From contig VWPU01005228.1 in assembly GCA_013398955.1 (NCBI GenBank), positions 197,642 through 261,641 on the forward strand: 64,000 bases of DNA, read 5' to 3'. The translations under genes and the position numbers were made by a program. Origin of the DNA: Callaeas wilsoni (Eukaryota > Chordata > Aves > Passeriformes > Callaeidae). Each line of letters starts with the position of its first letter. Position 1 is the stretch's first letter. This document shows positions 39,001 to 50,210 of the stretch, piece after piece. The notes below the pieces were generated by a model. It was not told the origin of the DNA and made no database searches. It saw only the letters and a list, made by a program, of their open reading frames with translations.

Positions 39001-40079
39001 TAGGTTTCCACTGATTATGGAAAAAGTGATCATGCTTCCAGTTTTGGTGCTTCAGTGAGGCACATAAAGTTCAGTAAGGTATATCTATATTTTTTTTTGT
39101 GTGATTTCCTTTAAGTATTGGTGGCAGCACATTTTTAAAAGGCAAGTTACAGTTCTCTGATATGTTGAAATACCAAAAGAAGCCTCAGAGAAAGCAAAGA
39201 TCCACAAAATATGTATGGTTATATGTGTGTCAATTTCTAATGCACTTTGACCGTCTATATTTTTGCAACTCTGTTCCTGGCACAGAGATATTGACTTTTT
39301 AGTAGGGAGAGAGCTTCATGACAAGCATTTTAAAATGATGGGTTACTGGAGATTGCAATAAGTGAACTACTCATTGCATTAGTGCCGAGTTGTGCAGTTT
39401 TCTTCTTCAGGTTTTTGTTTTGTTTTGTTTTGGATTTGGGGATTTTTTGTTGGTGGTGTTTGGTAGGTTGGGTTGGGGTTTTTTATTTTGCTTTGTTTTA
39501 CTTTATTTGGAATATTTATTCAATTGTTTCTTGGTATTTTGAATATATTGGAAATTGGCATACTGCTCATTAGTACTGTATACAACAGGATTTGGAAAGG
39601 AGATGCACGTGATAGAGGCTGAAGAGAAGGCAAGGAGAAATAAAGGAGAGAGAAAGAATCAAGTCTGTCACGGAAAGAGGAAATCCAGTCAGGACTGGGC
39701 AGACAAGTCGGCAGGGGTGAGAACCCCGAATAAGGAATCATGCAACCTTGATTCTGTCCCATTCTGATATGGTATTTAACGACAGATCTTTTTTTTTTTT
39801 TCTACCATACTCCCACTTCATTCAGGCTGAAGGACAGTGGCTTAGGAAACTGCAGCTATTCCATGATTTGTTTCATCGTCATTGTTCAGTGTGTGTCCCT
39901 AGGTGTTATTTACTGCATGCTGTTGAAACCCCTCTTTGTATACAGAATTATTAATTTCCTTGTAGACTCATTCCAACCTTCACTTCAGCTGATTCAGCCC
40001 TTAGCTACATTCAGTCCCTGCCCATTAACTAAAACGCACCTTCTGATTTACTCTTTTCCCATCTCTCCCCCTCAAATCA
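36011..40079. other. Unique stretch, no gene seen
   Basis: The part 36100-36940 is somewhat more complex and may contain an old unrecognised repeat. From 36940 on, the DNA is AT-rich with A-rich runs (36955-37030) and a GTTTT tract near 39413-39440. Short open frames carry no domain. Confidence 0.5.
39413..39436. repeat. (GTTTT)n tract
   Basis: A few GTTTT units within a T/G-rich 100-bp region. Confidence 0.75.
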
Positions 40080-40500
40080 TTCTTCCAGCTCCACTAAATA
40101 GTTCACAGAGAATGGAGCTGCTGACTCCCAAGGCTGTAAAGGAGCCTTTTTATTTTATTAATGCTCACTAATGGGTTTATTAATGCTCAGTAGGTATTTA
40201 ATTTCATTGGTTTATGTTTCCTCTTAAGAGCACACACTCTGTCCTCCTGAGCTGTGCTGTATTTTGTATTGGCTGGCTAGCAGAGAAGTTCATTTGTCCT
40301 GTACCATTACTGCCATCTGCCTTGTCAGGCCTTTCTTGAAAATGAAACTGTGTCTCAACAACTTTGCCCTTGGTTAAATAAATAAGCCATAACTGTAGCT
40401 GTAACATCATTATCTGAGTATGAGTCTGAAGGTCTTGCAATTTATTATGGTGATGCAGTCTTTACATTGCAACTTGACTTTATTGTATTCACCTTGCTAC
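40080..40500. promoter_or_regulatory. Candidate conserved non-coding element
   Basis: Complex, non-repetitive sequence between T-rich flanks. A perfect 14-bp direct repeat, TTTATTAATGCTCA, occurs at 40154-40167 and 40176-40189 (22-bp period), each copy carrying an ATTA homeodomain core. Adjacent sequence (40190-40480) has balanced composition without a recognisable transposon or long frame. The paired sites two helical turns apart suggest a protein-binding element, but this is inference. Confidence 0.28.
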
Positions 40501-41462
40501 AGAACAGCATCTGCGCAGCACTTGTGGTGGTACTGGGAAAAGGCTTTTCAACTCTACAACTGCAAATCTATTCCAAGATTCTTCCCCTCCCACACAAATA
40601 CCCCTTTAGTCTTTCTTTCTTTTATAATCTCTGTCCTTGGACTCTTTATTTTGCCTGTTCGAGCTCCCTCCTGCCCACTGACTTTTAGGCAGAAAGCACT
40701 GAAAGATACCAAATGTGGTGTGTGCAGTGACAACACAGATGGTATTTCTGAAAAGAGAAATTAGGGGTGGAAGACTATAACAACTATCTAGTACCAGCAT
40801 TACTTAGGAGAAGAGGAAACACATTCTCAACTGATATAATTATGATAGTTTCAAGTCAATTAATCTTGAAAATTATTAATATTTTATCTGTATTGTCAAG
40901 CTTAGTTGTAGGATTCAAAGTCTTTGAGAAGAAACAGTAAATGGTAATAATGATAACATTGCATTTCCTTTCCATGCACCATATGTTGACCTAATGCTGT
41001 ACAACACAGATATAGTGAGATTCCTTGACAGCAACATATTTCTAATTGTGTGCATGAACTATTTTATTCACAGTGCTGTCTCTACATTACAACAAAACTA
41101 ACTGAGAAAAATTACCATTTGAACAAAATTAAGGTGGCATTGTACATCCTTTGGGAAATTTGTGTCTAGGTGAATACCAGACCCTGAAAACGTGGGAGAC
41201 CAGAGTTATTCACACGGTAATTCAAGCCTAGTTGTGTTTGGGCAAAGTCACAATACACGTATAACACTCACAGTCATTCAGGTCTTGCAGATGATATGAG
41301 CACTGGGGGTTTAAGTTGCATTTACTTTTTAAGAGTCCTTACACCATCATTTGTGTTGAGGTAAAAAACATTCTATACCGTGCAGGAAGGGCAGACTTCT
41401 GGCATATGCATTTAAACACTGAATTTCCTTTATGAAAACAAACCAAAAACCCCAGCCCTCCC

Positions 41463-41496
41463 CAAAAACAAACAAACAAACAAACAAACAAACAAG
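41463..41496. repeat. (AAAC)n tetranucleotide repeat
   Basis: About eight consecutive AAAC units with one terminal change (aagc). Confidence 0.95.
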
Positions 41497-42728
41497 CAAC
41501 CTCCCCCCAAAAACAAACCACAGTTTAAACTGATAATACTTTTAGTGGTTTTTATGAGTTATTTAGCTTTCTTTTGGGGGTTTCTTTGATTAGTCCAATC
41601 AAACAGAGGTCTAACATTATACTGAAGTATGAATTCCTTATCACAACCTCTTGATAATACTCAGAATGAATTAACAGAAATATTATACATCTCTATAATC
41701 AAGAAAAGTAAAAACCAAGAAACCATAAACAGAGGAATAGTCAGTTGAATGGAGTCATAAATCAGTCTTAGAAATCTTCTCTTCATGGGCTTTGAAAATA
41801 CTGTGTCCATATGTGGCTATGACTTAACAGTGGACTGTATGGCTTCTTGAACAAGAGAAATCATCTTAGATCTGTGCTAAATACACCTTCAGCTATTGTT
41901 TTCAGGTTTGAACATTTAAGCCAATCTCTTTTAAATAAATCATGTGCTGAAAAGAATGCCTGTTTTTTTTCTCTCTGTATTCCTGCTTATCTAATTTAAT
42001 AAGATTGTGTAACTTGTTCTAGGCAGTTTTTCATCCTTTTTTGTTTTTCAAAAACAGATTTGCTTTGCCTCGCTCTTTCCACAATTGTTTATATTTCTTA
42101 ATGTACAATTAACATTATGACTATCTTTTCTTCCTTATCTATTTGCCCTATAGAATTTTCTTCTGATTTAGGTATGTTTTGTAATCAGCTGCCACTCTCT
42201 TTACCACTTGTTTGCTCCCATATCTTTCATGTCAAACTGAAAGCATATATGCTTTGCAAAATTAAATACTCACTGTATTTTACATCTTTTTCTATTTCAA
42301 TTCTTTTTATCATTACTGGATGCTTTGTCATACTGTGTGTATTGAGTTTCTTTTGGTCAATGATATCCACTTTTTTCCCAGAAGAAAATTCTATACATTT
42401 ATGCTTTAATAAAATTACTCTGACCAAAGTAATTTTTTGTTTAGTGATTACTTTCTAATTGCAATTACCTCATCTTTTTCTTCCCTGCCTGGCTGCCTTC
42501 AACCTTGTTAAATTTGCTCTTATCAAAATATAGCCCCTTTTTGTTTCCATTACTGTGTTTGCTCCTGTTTCTTCCATAGTCTAACTCTTCTTTAGGCTTC
42601 TTCCTCAGCAAATCTTTTTCTTTCTCTCCATCCGTTAAAGAATTATCTCCATTTTACCCCATGAAAATGTCATTCACATTCTTGCATGTATTTATGCTTC
42701 AAGACAAACTTAACATTGTTTAAGCAGA

Positions 42729-42746
42729 GATGTCTCTCTCTCTCTG
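42729..42746. repeat. Short (TC)n tract
   Basis: Run of about eight TC units. A minor simple repeat. Confidence 0.8.
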
Positions 42747-43322
42747 TCTACTCCTATCTGTTTGATATTTCCTGGAGATCTGCTGATGTACTCTCTTCTG
42801 ATGCTCAGGTTGTTGACAGCGAGAGTAAGCAGAATCCAGTCTAATATTAATACTTAAAGGATGCCCAGGTACTGAAATGAGATTGATCCCCCTCCCTAGA
42901 TTCTCCTTGTTGCCACTCATGTAGATGACTCTCTGATATTTTCATTTTTGAAGACATCAGGATACTTTTATTTTTTAAAGACAAGAGAGAGTAGTGTTGC
43001 AATGAGGTCAGCAAAGTCCTTCAAAACCCATGGCTTTATCCCATCAGATGCACATCAGGGCAAAATGTGCCATTTAGATGTCCAATTGATTTAAAATTCC
43101 AAGATGTGTGTTGTCATTGCTTTATTGCCAGCTCTTTGTATTCAACCCACAGGACTTTATAATATTTTTTCTTTTTTATGGTCTGGCAGTTTTTTATTTA
43201 TTTAAATTTCACCATTAAAAGCTAACTAAGAAACAAAATACTTTTGTCCGCTACTGTTACACTTAGGTTCTAAGCAAGAATATGTTTTATGTTCCAGGTT
43301 GAACAATGTAACTTGATTTTTA

Positions 43323-43371
43323 CATAACTGACCCTGTGTTTTTCTATATTCCATAACTGACCCCATGTTTT
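43323..43371. repeat. 29-bp-period tandem duplication
   Basis: The segment cataactgaccctgtgtttt (43323 on) recurs as cataactgaccccatgtttt (43352 on), with two differences in 20 positions. A small local duplication. Confidence 0.75.
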
Positions 43372-44724
43372 GCTTTTTCACTGTGTTGTTACTACAGTCA
43401 TTACCTGCTATAACATTTTTTTTTCATTACTCTTGTTACCATTTGTGGTGAAAACAAAAAATGTATGAGACATTGGTAGCCTGCATTCTTAGTCCTCACT
43501 TAACGCAGAGTTCTGTCAATTCACATGCATGAGGATTTGGCATTGATTATTTTGCTACACTCTTTATAACAGAATATTTTAAAAAAATAGATTATGGTGG
43601 GTTTTTTTATGTAAGAAGGTCAAATAGCATACAAGAATAGGAAAATGTTAGTCTTATTGAATCCTGAAAATATTGGGAAACTGGGTACCTAGAGAAGTTT
43701 TGAATAACAAAGCCTTGAAAAATAAGTCAGGACAAACCAAGAGAAACAGAGTTGGTTTTATTTATTTTCTGAATTTTGATTCTACATGTACTTTCCAAAT
43801 TTTTGTGTAACAAGATAAAATGTGTGGCATAGAAATACATGGTTATTAAAAAAATATTTGGTTGTAGGTATCCCAACATGCCAGCATAAACTAGTCAGAA
43901 ACCTCTTGATCATACAGAAAGTAACTTTAAAACATCTGTCTGAGTCCCAGATGCCTAGGCTACAGCTGTGGTAAGTAGAGTTACATTTTATAAATGGAAT
44001 TATCATTACCTGTATTTCTGCTTATTGTAGTGAAAAATTTATGGTGTGTATAAAATTACTTTGTTTAACGTATTTGATGTGAAATTGCTAAAAGCATGAC
44101 ACAAAGCTTCTGAATGTAAAACCCACTGTTTCTTAGAACAAAACAAGGAAATAAAAATAATTAATTACTGAGAAAGTAGATGTGATTCTCAGTTTGCCTC
44201 CATAACTGTAGGTAAAGTGAGTATAGTTGGCTCAAAGACTTTTATAAGAAAAGAAGATATTCTCATTCATTTAGTTGACATATATTACTACAATGAAAAT
44301 CTTCAAGGAAATAATACCTTACTGATTTTTTTTTTCCAAATAAAACCTTTGTGTAATTATTTAAATTAAAATTATTTGCATAATTTCTAGTTCCTCCTCC
44401 CATTCATTGATTGCTTATATGAAATAAGGTTGCAAGCCTCTAACATTAGTGAAAACTCAACATTATCTTCCTTAGTGAATATATATTTTTTTCTCATCCA
44501 CTTAAGCTGAAAAAATATAGAAATTAGGTCACTATACTACTATAGTGAACCACTATTCAGTCATTTGTCTACCAAAAATACAGGAAGGTTCATAAATCCA
44601 AACACATAATGTAAAACTATCTTAATCACAGGAAATATTTTTAATAGCACTTCTTTTCTCCTCTGGGCCAAACAAAGGTAATTCCAAGGATCTTTGCAGC
44701 ATTCTCTTATGTGAAGACCTTTGT

Positions 44725-44745
44725 CCCTAACCCGAACCCTAACCC
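44725..44745. repeat. Short interstitial telomere-like tract
   Basis: Three and a half units of CCCTAA in phase, one with a T-to-G change (CCCTAA CCCGAA CCCTAA CCC). This is the vertebrate telomere repeat read from the C-rich strand. No subtelomeric sequence adjoins it, so it is an internal short telomeric tract. Confidence 0.85.
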
Positions 44746-47158
44746 TTTTCACTTAGTTAGATTTAAGAATTTTAAGTTGAAGGTATGACTTAAGAAAATC
44801 CCAGCATGTCCTGTTTAAATGCACAAGCCATGCAGACACCTAGAAAAAAAGGTTGGAGGATTTTTGCTATAATTTGAGACTCATATCCTACTGCAAACTA
44901 CTGACTTGGTGAAATCAGACATTCCATAAAAGCCTTTCGGAACATTTAGTCAGGAATGACGAATTCCTATTTTATTTTTCTGGGTAGAGTATAGAAAGCA
45001 TCTTCTCCAAGGAAAGAGTTTTTTTGCCAGAAAATTTGAAACGTTAAGGCTCACTCTTTTATTACACCTAAAAATCACAGAAATTTGACCATTAGTTGGA
45101 GCGAAAAGAAATCATAAAAGGGACCAAACTCACCAGATTTTCGCTCTTGGCCAAAATACCTAGCTTAATAAAAACATTGGACTGGGATTATTTTGGTAGT
45201 GGTTGTTTGATTTGGAGTTTTTTTATCCCTGCATTTTCTTTCACTTATTATTTTATTTTTGCTATTATTACTCACTCCAGGAACAGAACATCTCTCAAGT
45301 AAGGTGTTGATAGCAAGAATTATGACTATTTTTTTGTATTTATTTAGATGGGTCTTTAAAAATTATATTTTAATGGGGTTTTTTTGGTTAATTATTATCC
45401 TAGGATTTCTCTCATATACTTTTAGCCAATGAATATTAGGTATCTAAACTAGGCCAGCTGGTTATTTTTCTGATTAAAATTTTATGATTTATTGATCCCT
45501 GTTATCTACTTCCATGGCTTCAAGAAGTACCTGGACGCTGCTTGTACTATTAATATCCCATTTCTGAAACTAAAGCTGCTTAAGAATACACAACAGTGAA
45601 ACCAGAATTGACTTGGTGCTCTAGATGAGAACCCATTAACTTTTCATTAAACACATTGTTTCCATTACAAATACATTTTCAGATACATTGTAAGATCATT
45701 TGCTGTATACTCCTGTTAAACTGACAATTTTCTGTAGTCAGATAACCATCCCCCTTCCCCCGCAGCTATTTTCTCATTTCTAGCTCTTCTATTACTTTCT
45801 AAAGAGTAATAGAAGTGGTGTGAGTATGCCACTGGACTGTTAATTTTTATTTCATTTTTGTCTCAAATAATCAGAAACATCTAATTCTTGTACTGTAGTG
45901 TATTAAAGCTCTCTACCAGAGAAAGAACTTTTTAAGCAGACTGGGGTTTTTTCTGTGTGGCTGTGGGTGTTTTATTTTGTTTTGTTCTGTTTTTCCAAAA
46001 ATCATTCTCCTTCTCTCTTATCTGAATTAAGCCTGATCCTCTTCAAACACTAAAAAAACTTAAATTTAACTGAAAACATTATCGTCCAGCAGTTTTGTCT
46101 TTGATACACAGCTCGATATAAATGAATCTGTAGTTAGTTAATGGAATCTTTTTTCATCTTTATTTATGACTTTTAAAGTTTGTTTTCTAAGAGAAACTTT
46201 GAAATATCTTCATTTAATCCTAGGCTCTGCTTTCCCCCCTCTATCTTATTCCTTTTAAGTTTTGTAATGTTTGACAAAATTTTGCATGACTTTCAATAGA
46301 ATTGCAGAATTTGACCTTCATGATTCAGGAGCTAGAGGAATTAAAAGTTTAACTTTCATCAAGGATATGAAGCATAGACAACATCCATCACATAAATACC
46401 AGTGGAAAATCCTTAACAAATGAGACAGAACTGCATATTAATAATAAAGTTAACACATAACTGCATAGGATTAATTTAGAGATCTAGTCTGTGTCATGCA
46501 TATAGAGTTATATATTCTAAGCAAAGACTATCTTTTAATTTTGAGGATTTACTGATTTCTGTTAGACATTTAATTTATTCCCCCAATATCCTGTTTTGTT
46601 TCCACCGCATTGTAAGATAATATGAATAACTAGCTCAAATATAAACATCTTCAAGATGAATTATGAATTTGGTGATATTAGTTACATTCCTCAGTATGTA
46701 ACTTCTATCCACAAAACTTTCATGAAGTATTTACTATCAACAGTATTAAAGGGTATGATAGAATATTTCATACTATTTTGTGCCTTTAGCTTTCAAAAAG
46801 TGCTACCATACTGCTTATTATTTAATGAAAATAGAAGAAAAAAATGCTAAACCTGATAAAAAGTAAACAATTTCTCCAATAGAGTAATACTTATTCCTTG
46901 GGCAAAAGTCAGGTTTAGACAAAGCATGGCATATTTAATAAAGCATAGCAAATGAGGCAGTTTGAATCATATTTCAGATATATTTGCTTTTCTGTATTTT
47001 ATAATAGTGCTATTATAATTGAGTTGATAGTCTATTAAAATGCATATAATGCTACAACATTTATATTCTGTTTAATATTCTTTATTGCTTCACTCAAGTA
47101 AAATGAAATAAAATGTTTATAAAGATGTATACTATTTAGTGCAACCAAACAAATATAG
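44746..47158. other. AT-rich unique stretch
   Basis: No gene or repeat family seen. Open frames at 45096-45302 and 46656-46850 lack domains and reflect local composition. Confidence 0.5.
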
Positions 47159-47159
47159 A

Positions 47160-47560
47160 GTATCAAATCATCGAATGGTTTGATTTGGAAGGGACTATTA
47201 AAGACATCTTGCCCACACAACTTGTGATGGGCACAAACATATTCCAACTGATGCAGATACTCAACGCCCCATTCAACCACAACTTGGACACTACCAGGGA
47301 AAAGCCATCCTCAACTTCCTCTTGGAAGTCTATTCTAAACCTATCCTCTTTCAGTTTAAACCATTACCCCTTGCTATATCACTACAGGCCTTGGCAGAAG
47401 GTTTCACCCCAGCTTTCATATGAGCCTCCTTTAAATACTGAAAGGCCACAATAAAATCTCCCCATCACCTTCTTCAGGCTGAACAACCTCGACTGTCTCA
47501 GCCTATCTTCATTTGAAGAGGTATCTTCATCATGTCAGTGGTCAGTTGACACCCTCCTTA
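47160..47560 (-). mobile_element. CR1 LINE 3' fragment, minus strand
   Basis: Opens with 'atcatcgaatggtttgattt', the reverse complement of the CR1 3' end. It continues with 'aacttcctcttggaagtcta', 'tttcagtttaaaccattacc', 'cttcaggctgaacaacctcg' and 'tctcagcctatcttcatttg'. Diverged, non-coding and close to two CR1 copies in the opposite orientation. Confidence 0.9.
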
Positions 47561-47699
47561 TTTCATTGTACTTATGATTAACTAACCTCTTTTTGTTTCC
47601 ATTTCTTTCTAATTTTTCAATTTAAATATCTGCCTGTCTCATCCTTGATAGGTGTGAAAGTATCAATTAACAAAACCACTTGTGGAGTAAGTAAGATTT

Positions 47700-47717
47700 A
47701 TCAAAGTAATCTTTGAT
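47700..47717. promoter_or_regulatory. Inverted pair of TCF/LEF-type motifs
   Basis: ATCAAAG and CTTTGAT face each other across TAAT. Each half matches the core TCF/LEF site. A single such pair in AT-rich DNA may be chance. Confidence 0.15.
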
Positions 47718-47849
47718 CAATAATGTCAAGGGGAAAAAAATCCATCTTTAGGTTCATCGCTGATGAATGACAAACCTTCCAGCAGTTTATATAGTATGCA
47801 TTTCTATGTAACCTCTTGACTTTCTCAATCTTTATTCAATCACCATGAC

Positions 47850-49640
47850 ATCTGATGGAAAAGCTGCACAGCAAGTTGTAAAATGTCGGGTAAATTCTTG
47901 GAGTGTGGTGAGGATGATTTCTTAATCCAGGTTATAGACAACCCAAGAGAAGAAGCATTACTAGACCTGATGTTCACCAGTAGGAATGAACTAATTAGAG
48001 GACAAGATTGGTGTCCACCTGGGCTCCCCAGGTTACAGTGGAATTCAGTCTTGAGGAATATGGGCCAAATGAAGGGTAGAGTCACAGCCCTGAATTTTAG
48101 GAAAGCAAATTTTCAGTTTAAGAAGTTCTTGGATGTGACTCACTAGGAAACTTCTTTCCAGGAGAAAGGAACTGAACAGACCTGATGGCTCAATAAAGAG
48201 ATTATTGTTGGAGTTCAAGAGCTCTCAAAGCAGACAAAGGAGAGATTCAGCATGGCTGAATAAGGACTAAAGTGTAAGAAAATGCTCAGGGGTGTCTATC
48301 TGGAAGAATATATGGACACCACCTGTATGTGTATGGATGGGATTAGGAAAACTAAGGCACAGTTGAAGCTGAAATTGGTGAGGGATATGGCCAGGTACAT
48401 GGACAGACAAGAAAGAATAAAGACTCTGTACTCCCCATTCTTAAATAAGACAGGAGAACAAGTGCAAAAAACATGGAAAATGCTGAGGTACTCAACAAAT
48501 TTTCTGCCTCAGTTTACAATGGTAATCTCTCTTCCTACATCTGTCAAATCCCTAATCCTTGAGGATTAGGGACAAGGATTGCATGAACAAAGTCCCTCAT
48601 CATAAGTGAAAATCAGATTTGAGACTACATGAGGAAACTGAACATACACAAACTTGAACAACATGAGAAGATGTATCTCAGGGTCCTGAGGGAATTGGCT
48701 GATGCAGTTGTCCAGCTATATTCCATCATGTTTGAAAAGTTGTGGCAGTCAGGCAAAGACTTCAGTGACTGAGAAAAGAGAATCATTGTCATTTTTAAAG
48801 GGGTAAAAAGGAGGTTAGTGGTTACTAACAACCAGTAAGCCTCATATTTGTGCCCAGAAAAATCATGGAACAGATCCTCCTGGAAGATATCTCAAAATAT
48901 GTGGAAGATGGTGAACCGATTAGAGAGAGGTAACGTGACTTCACCAAGGGCCTATTTATCTATTTATTTATCTATCTATAATACTTATCTATTGCCAATC
49001 ATGCCTGATTACCTATTGTCCTTCTACAGTGGAGAGACAAAGGAAGCACTATGGAGGTCATGTACTTAGACTTCTATAAGGCCCTAGATACTGTCTCCCT
49101 TAACATTTTTGCCACTGTATTAGAGATATGTAGGTCACAAATGAATTCAGAGCAGTCCTGGAGAGAAGGACTTGGTGACACCAGTGAATGAAAAATTGGA
49201 CATTAGCTGGCAATGTGAGCTTTCAGCCCAGAAAACCACGTGTAACCTGGGATGCATAAAAAGAGGTGTCACCAGCAGATTGAGGGATGTGATTGTCTCT
49301 CTCTGTTTCACTCTGGTGAGATCCCACCTGGAGATCGGCATCCAGGTGTGGGCCCCAGCACAAGAGTGACATGGACCTGTTAGAATGGATGCAGAGGAGG
49401 GCCATGAAAACGGTAAGGGAACTGCTCTCCTACGAGGACAGGCTGAGAGAGTTTGAGATTCTTCAGCCTGGAGAAGGTACTGGAAAGACCTTATTGTGGC
49501 CCTTTAGTATTTAAAAAGGCTCATAAGAAAGGTGAAGAGAAACTTTTTTGCCAAGGCCTGTAGTGATGTGGCAATGGTTTTAAATGGAAAGAAAATAGGT
49601 TTAGATTATATTGGCCAATAATATAGATAGATGATCTCTA
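47850..49640 (+). mobile_element. Long CR1 LINE copy with decayed ORF2
   Basis: This is the longest CR1 copy in the window. Starting near 47885, a frame encodes residues recalling the end of the CR1 ORF2 endonuclease domain and the link beyond it, with the 'LLDLMFTSRNELI' motif at about 47959-47997. Further 3', 'cccagaaaaatcatggaaca' (48853 on) and 'gacttctataaggccctaga' (49068 on) correspond to conserved reverse-transcriptase segments. From 49190 the text becomes the CR1 3' domain ('gtgagatcccacctggagat', 'gaggacaggctgagagagtt') and ends near 'gatgatctctaaaggtc'. In-frame stops and frame shifts break ORF2 throughout, and a small ATCT tract has arisen at 48957-48979. It is 5'-truncated and cannot encode active proteins. 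Confidence 0.88.
48957..48979. repeat. (ATCT/ATTT)n tract inside CR1
   Basis: Imperfect tetranucleotide units, tatctatttatttatctatcta, lie within the CR1 reverse-transcriptase region, where the intact element has none. Confidence 0.8.
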
Positions 49641-50210
49641 AAGGTCATCAGGAAGTGTAGTAGCAGATCAAGGGAGATGATCCTCTCTCTCTACTCAGCC
49701 CTTGTATGGTCACATCTGGAGTGCTGTGTTCAGTTCTCAGCTCCTCGGTACAAGAAAGACAAGGAGCTACTGGACAGGGACCAGCATCGGAGTACAAAGA
49801 TGATGAGGGGTCTGGAGCATCTCTCTTGTGAGAAGAGACTGAGGGAGCTGGACCTGTTTACTGGAGAAAAGAAGGCTGTGAGGGCCATCAATACATATAA
49901 ATATCTCAAAGGCGAGTGGTGCCAGACTCTTTCCAGCATTGCCCAGTGACAGGAGGAGAAGTAGTGGCCATAAACTAAAACACAAGAAGTTCCACCTCAG
50001 CATGAGGAAGAACTTCTTCATAGTGAGGATGTCAGAGGACTGGAACAGGCTATTGTGGAGTCTCCCTCTCTGGAGACATTCAAAACCCACCTGGACATCT
50101 TCCTACATCACCTGTTCTAGGTGACCCTTCCTTGGCAGAGGGGTTGGACTGGATGGTCTCCAGAGCTCCCTCCCAACCCTAATTATTTTGTCATTCCATG
50201 ATTCTGTCTC
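49641..50210 (+). mobile_element. Second CR1 LINE 3' end, same strand
   Basis: A second, better preserved CR1 3' end follows directly. It starts near 'agggagatgatcctctctct' and passes 'gtgctgtgttcagttctcag', 'tgagggagctggacctgttt', 'agaagttccacctcagcatg' and 'ggagacattcaaaacccacc'. It ends with 'ggttggactggatggtctcc' and a 'cattccatgattctgtc' tail. It differs from the element upstream and is clearly a separate insertion or subfamily. Confidence 0.93.

Larger units (their letters stand above)
40501..44724. other. AT-rich unique stretch with simple repeats
   Basis: No gene or transposon recognised. Small features inside are an (AAAC)n run, a (TC)n run and a short tandem duplication, listed separately. 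The 113-codon open frame at 42117-42458 is a hydrophobic translation of T-rich DNA. Confidence 0.5.

Noticed and set aside
42117..42458. 113-codon hydrophobic open frame
   Set aside because: T-rich DNA yields Phe/Leu/Ile/Ser-rich frames by composition. No family, no promoter or splice context.
44561..44752. Minus-strand frame starting with alternating Arg-Val
   Set aside because: The Arg-Val run is the translation of the telomere-like repeat, not a protein motif.
47840..50124. Open frames of 60-107 codons in the CR1 block
   Set aside because: They are pieces or antisense shadows of decayed CR1 ORF2 and its 3' untranslated part, not host genes.
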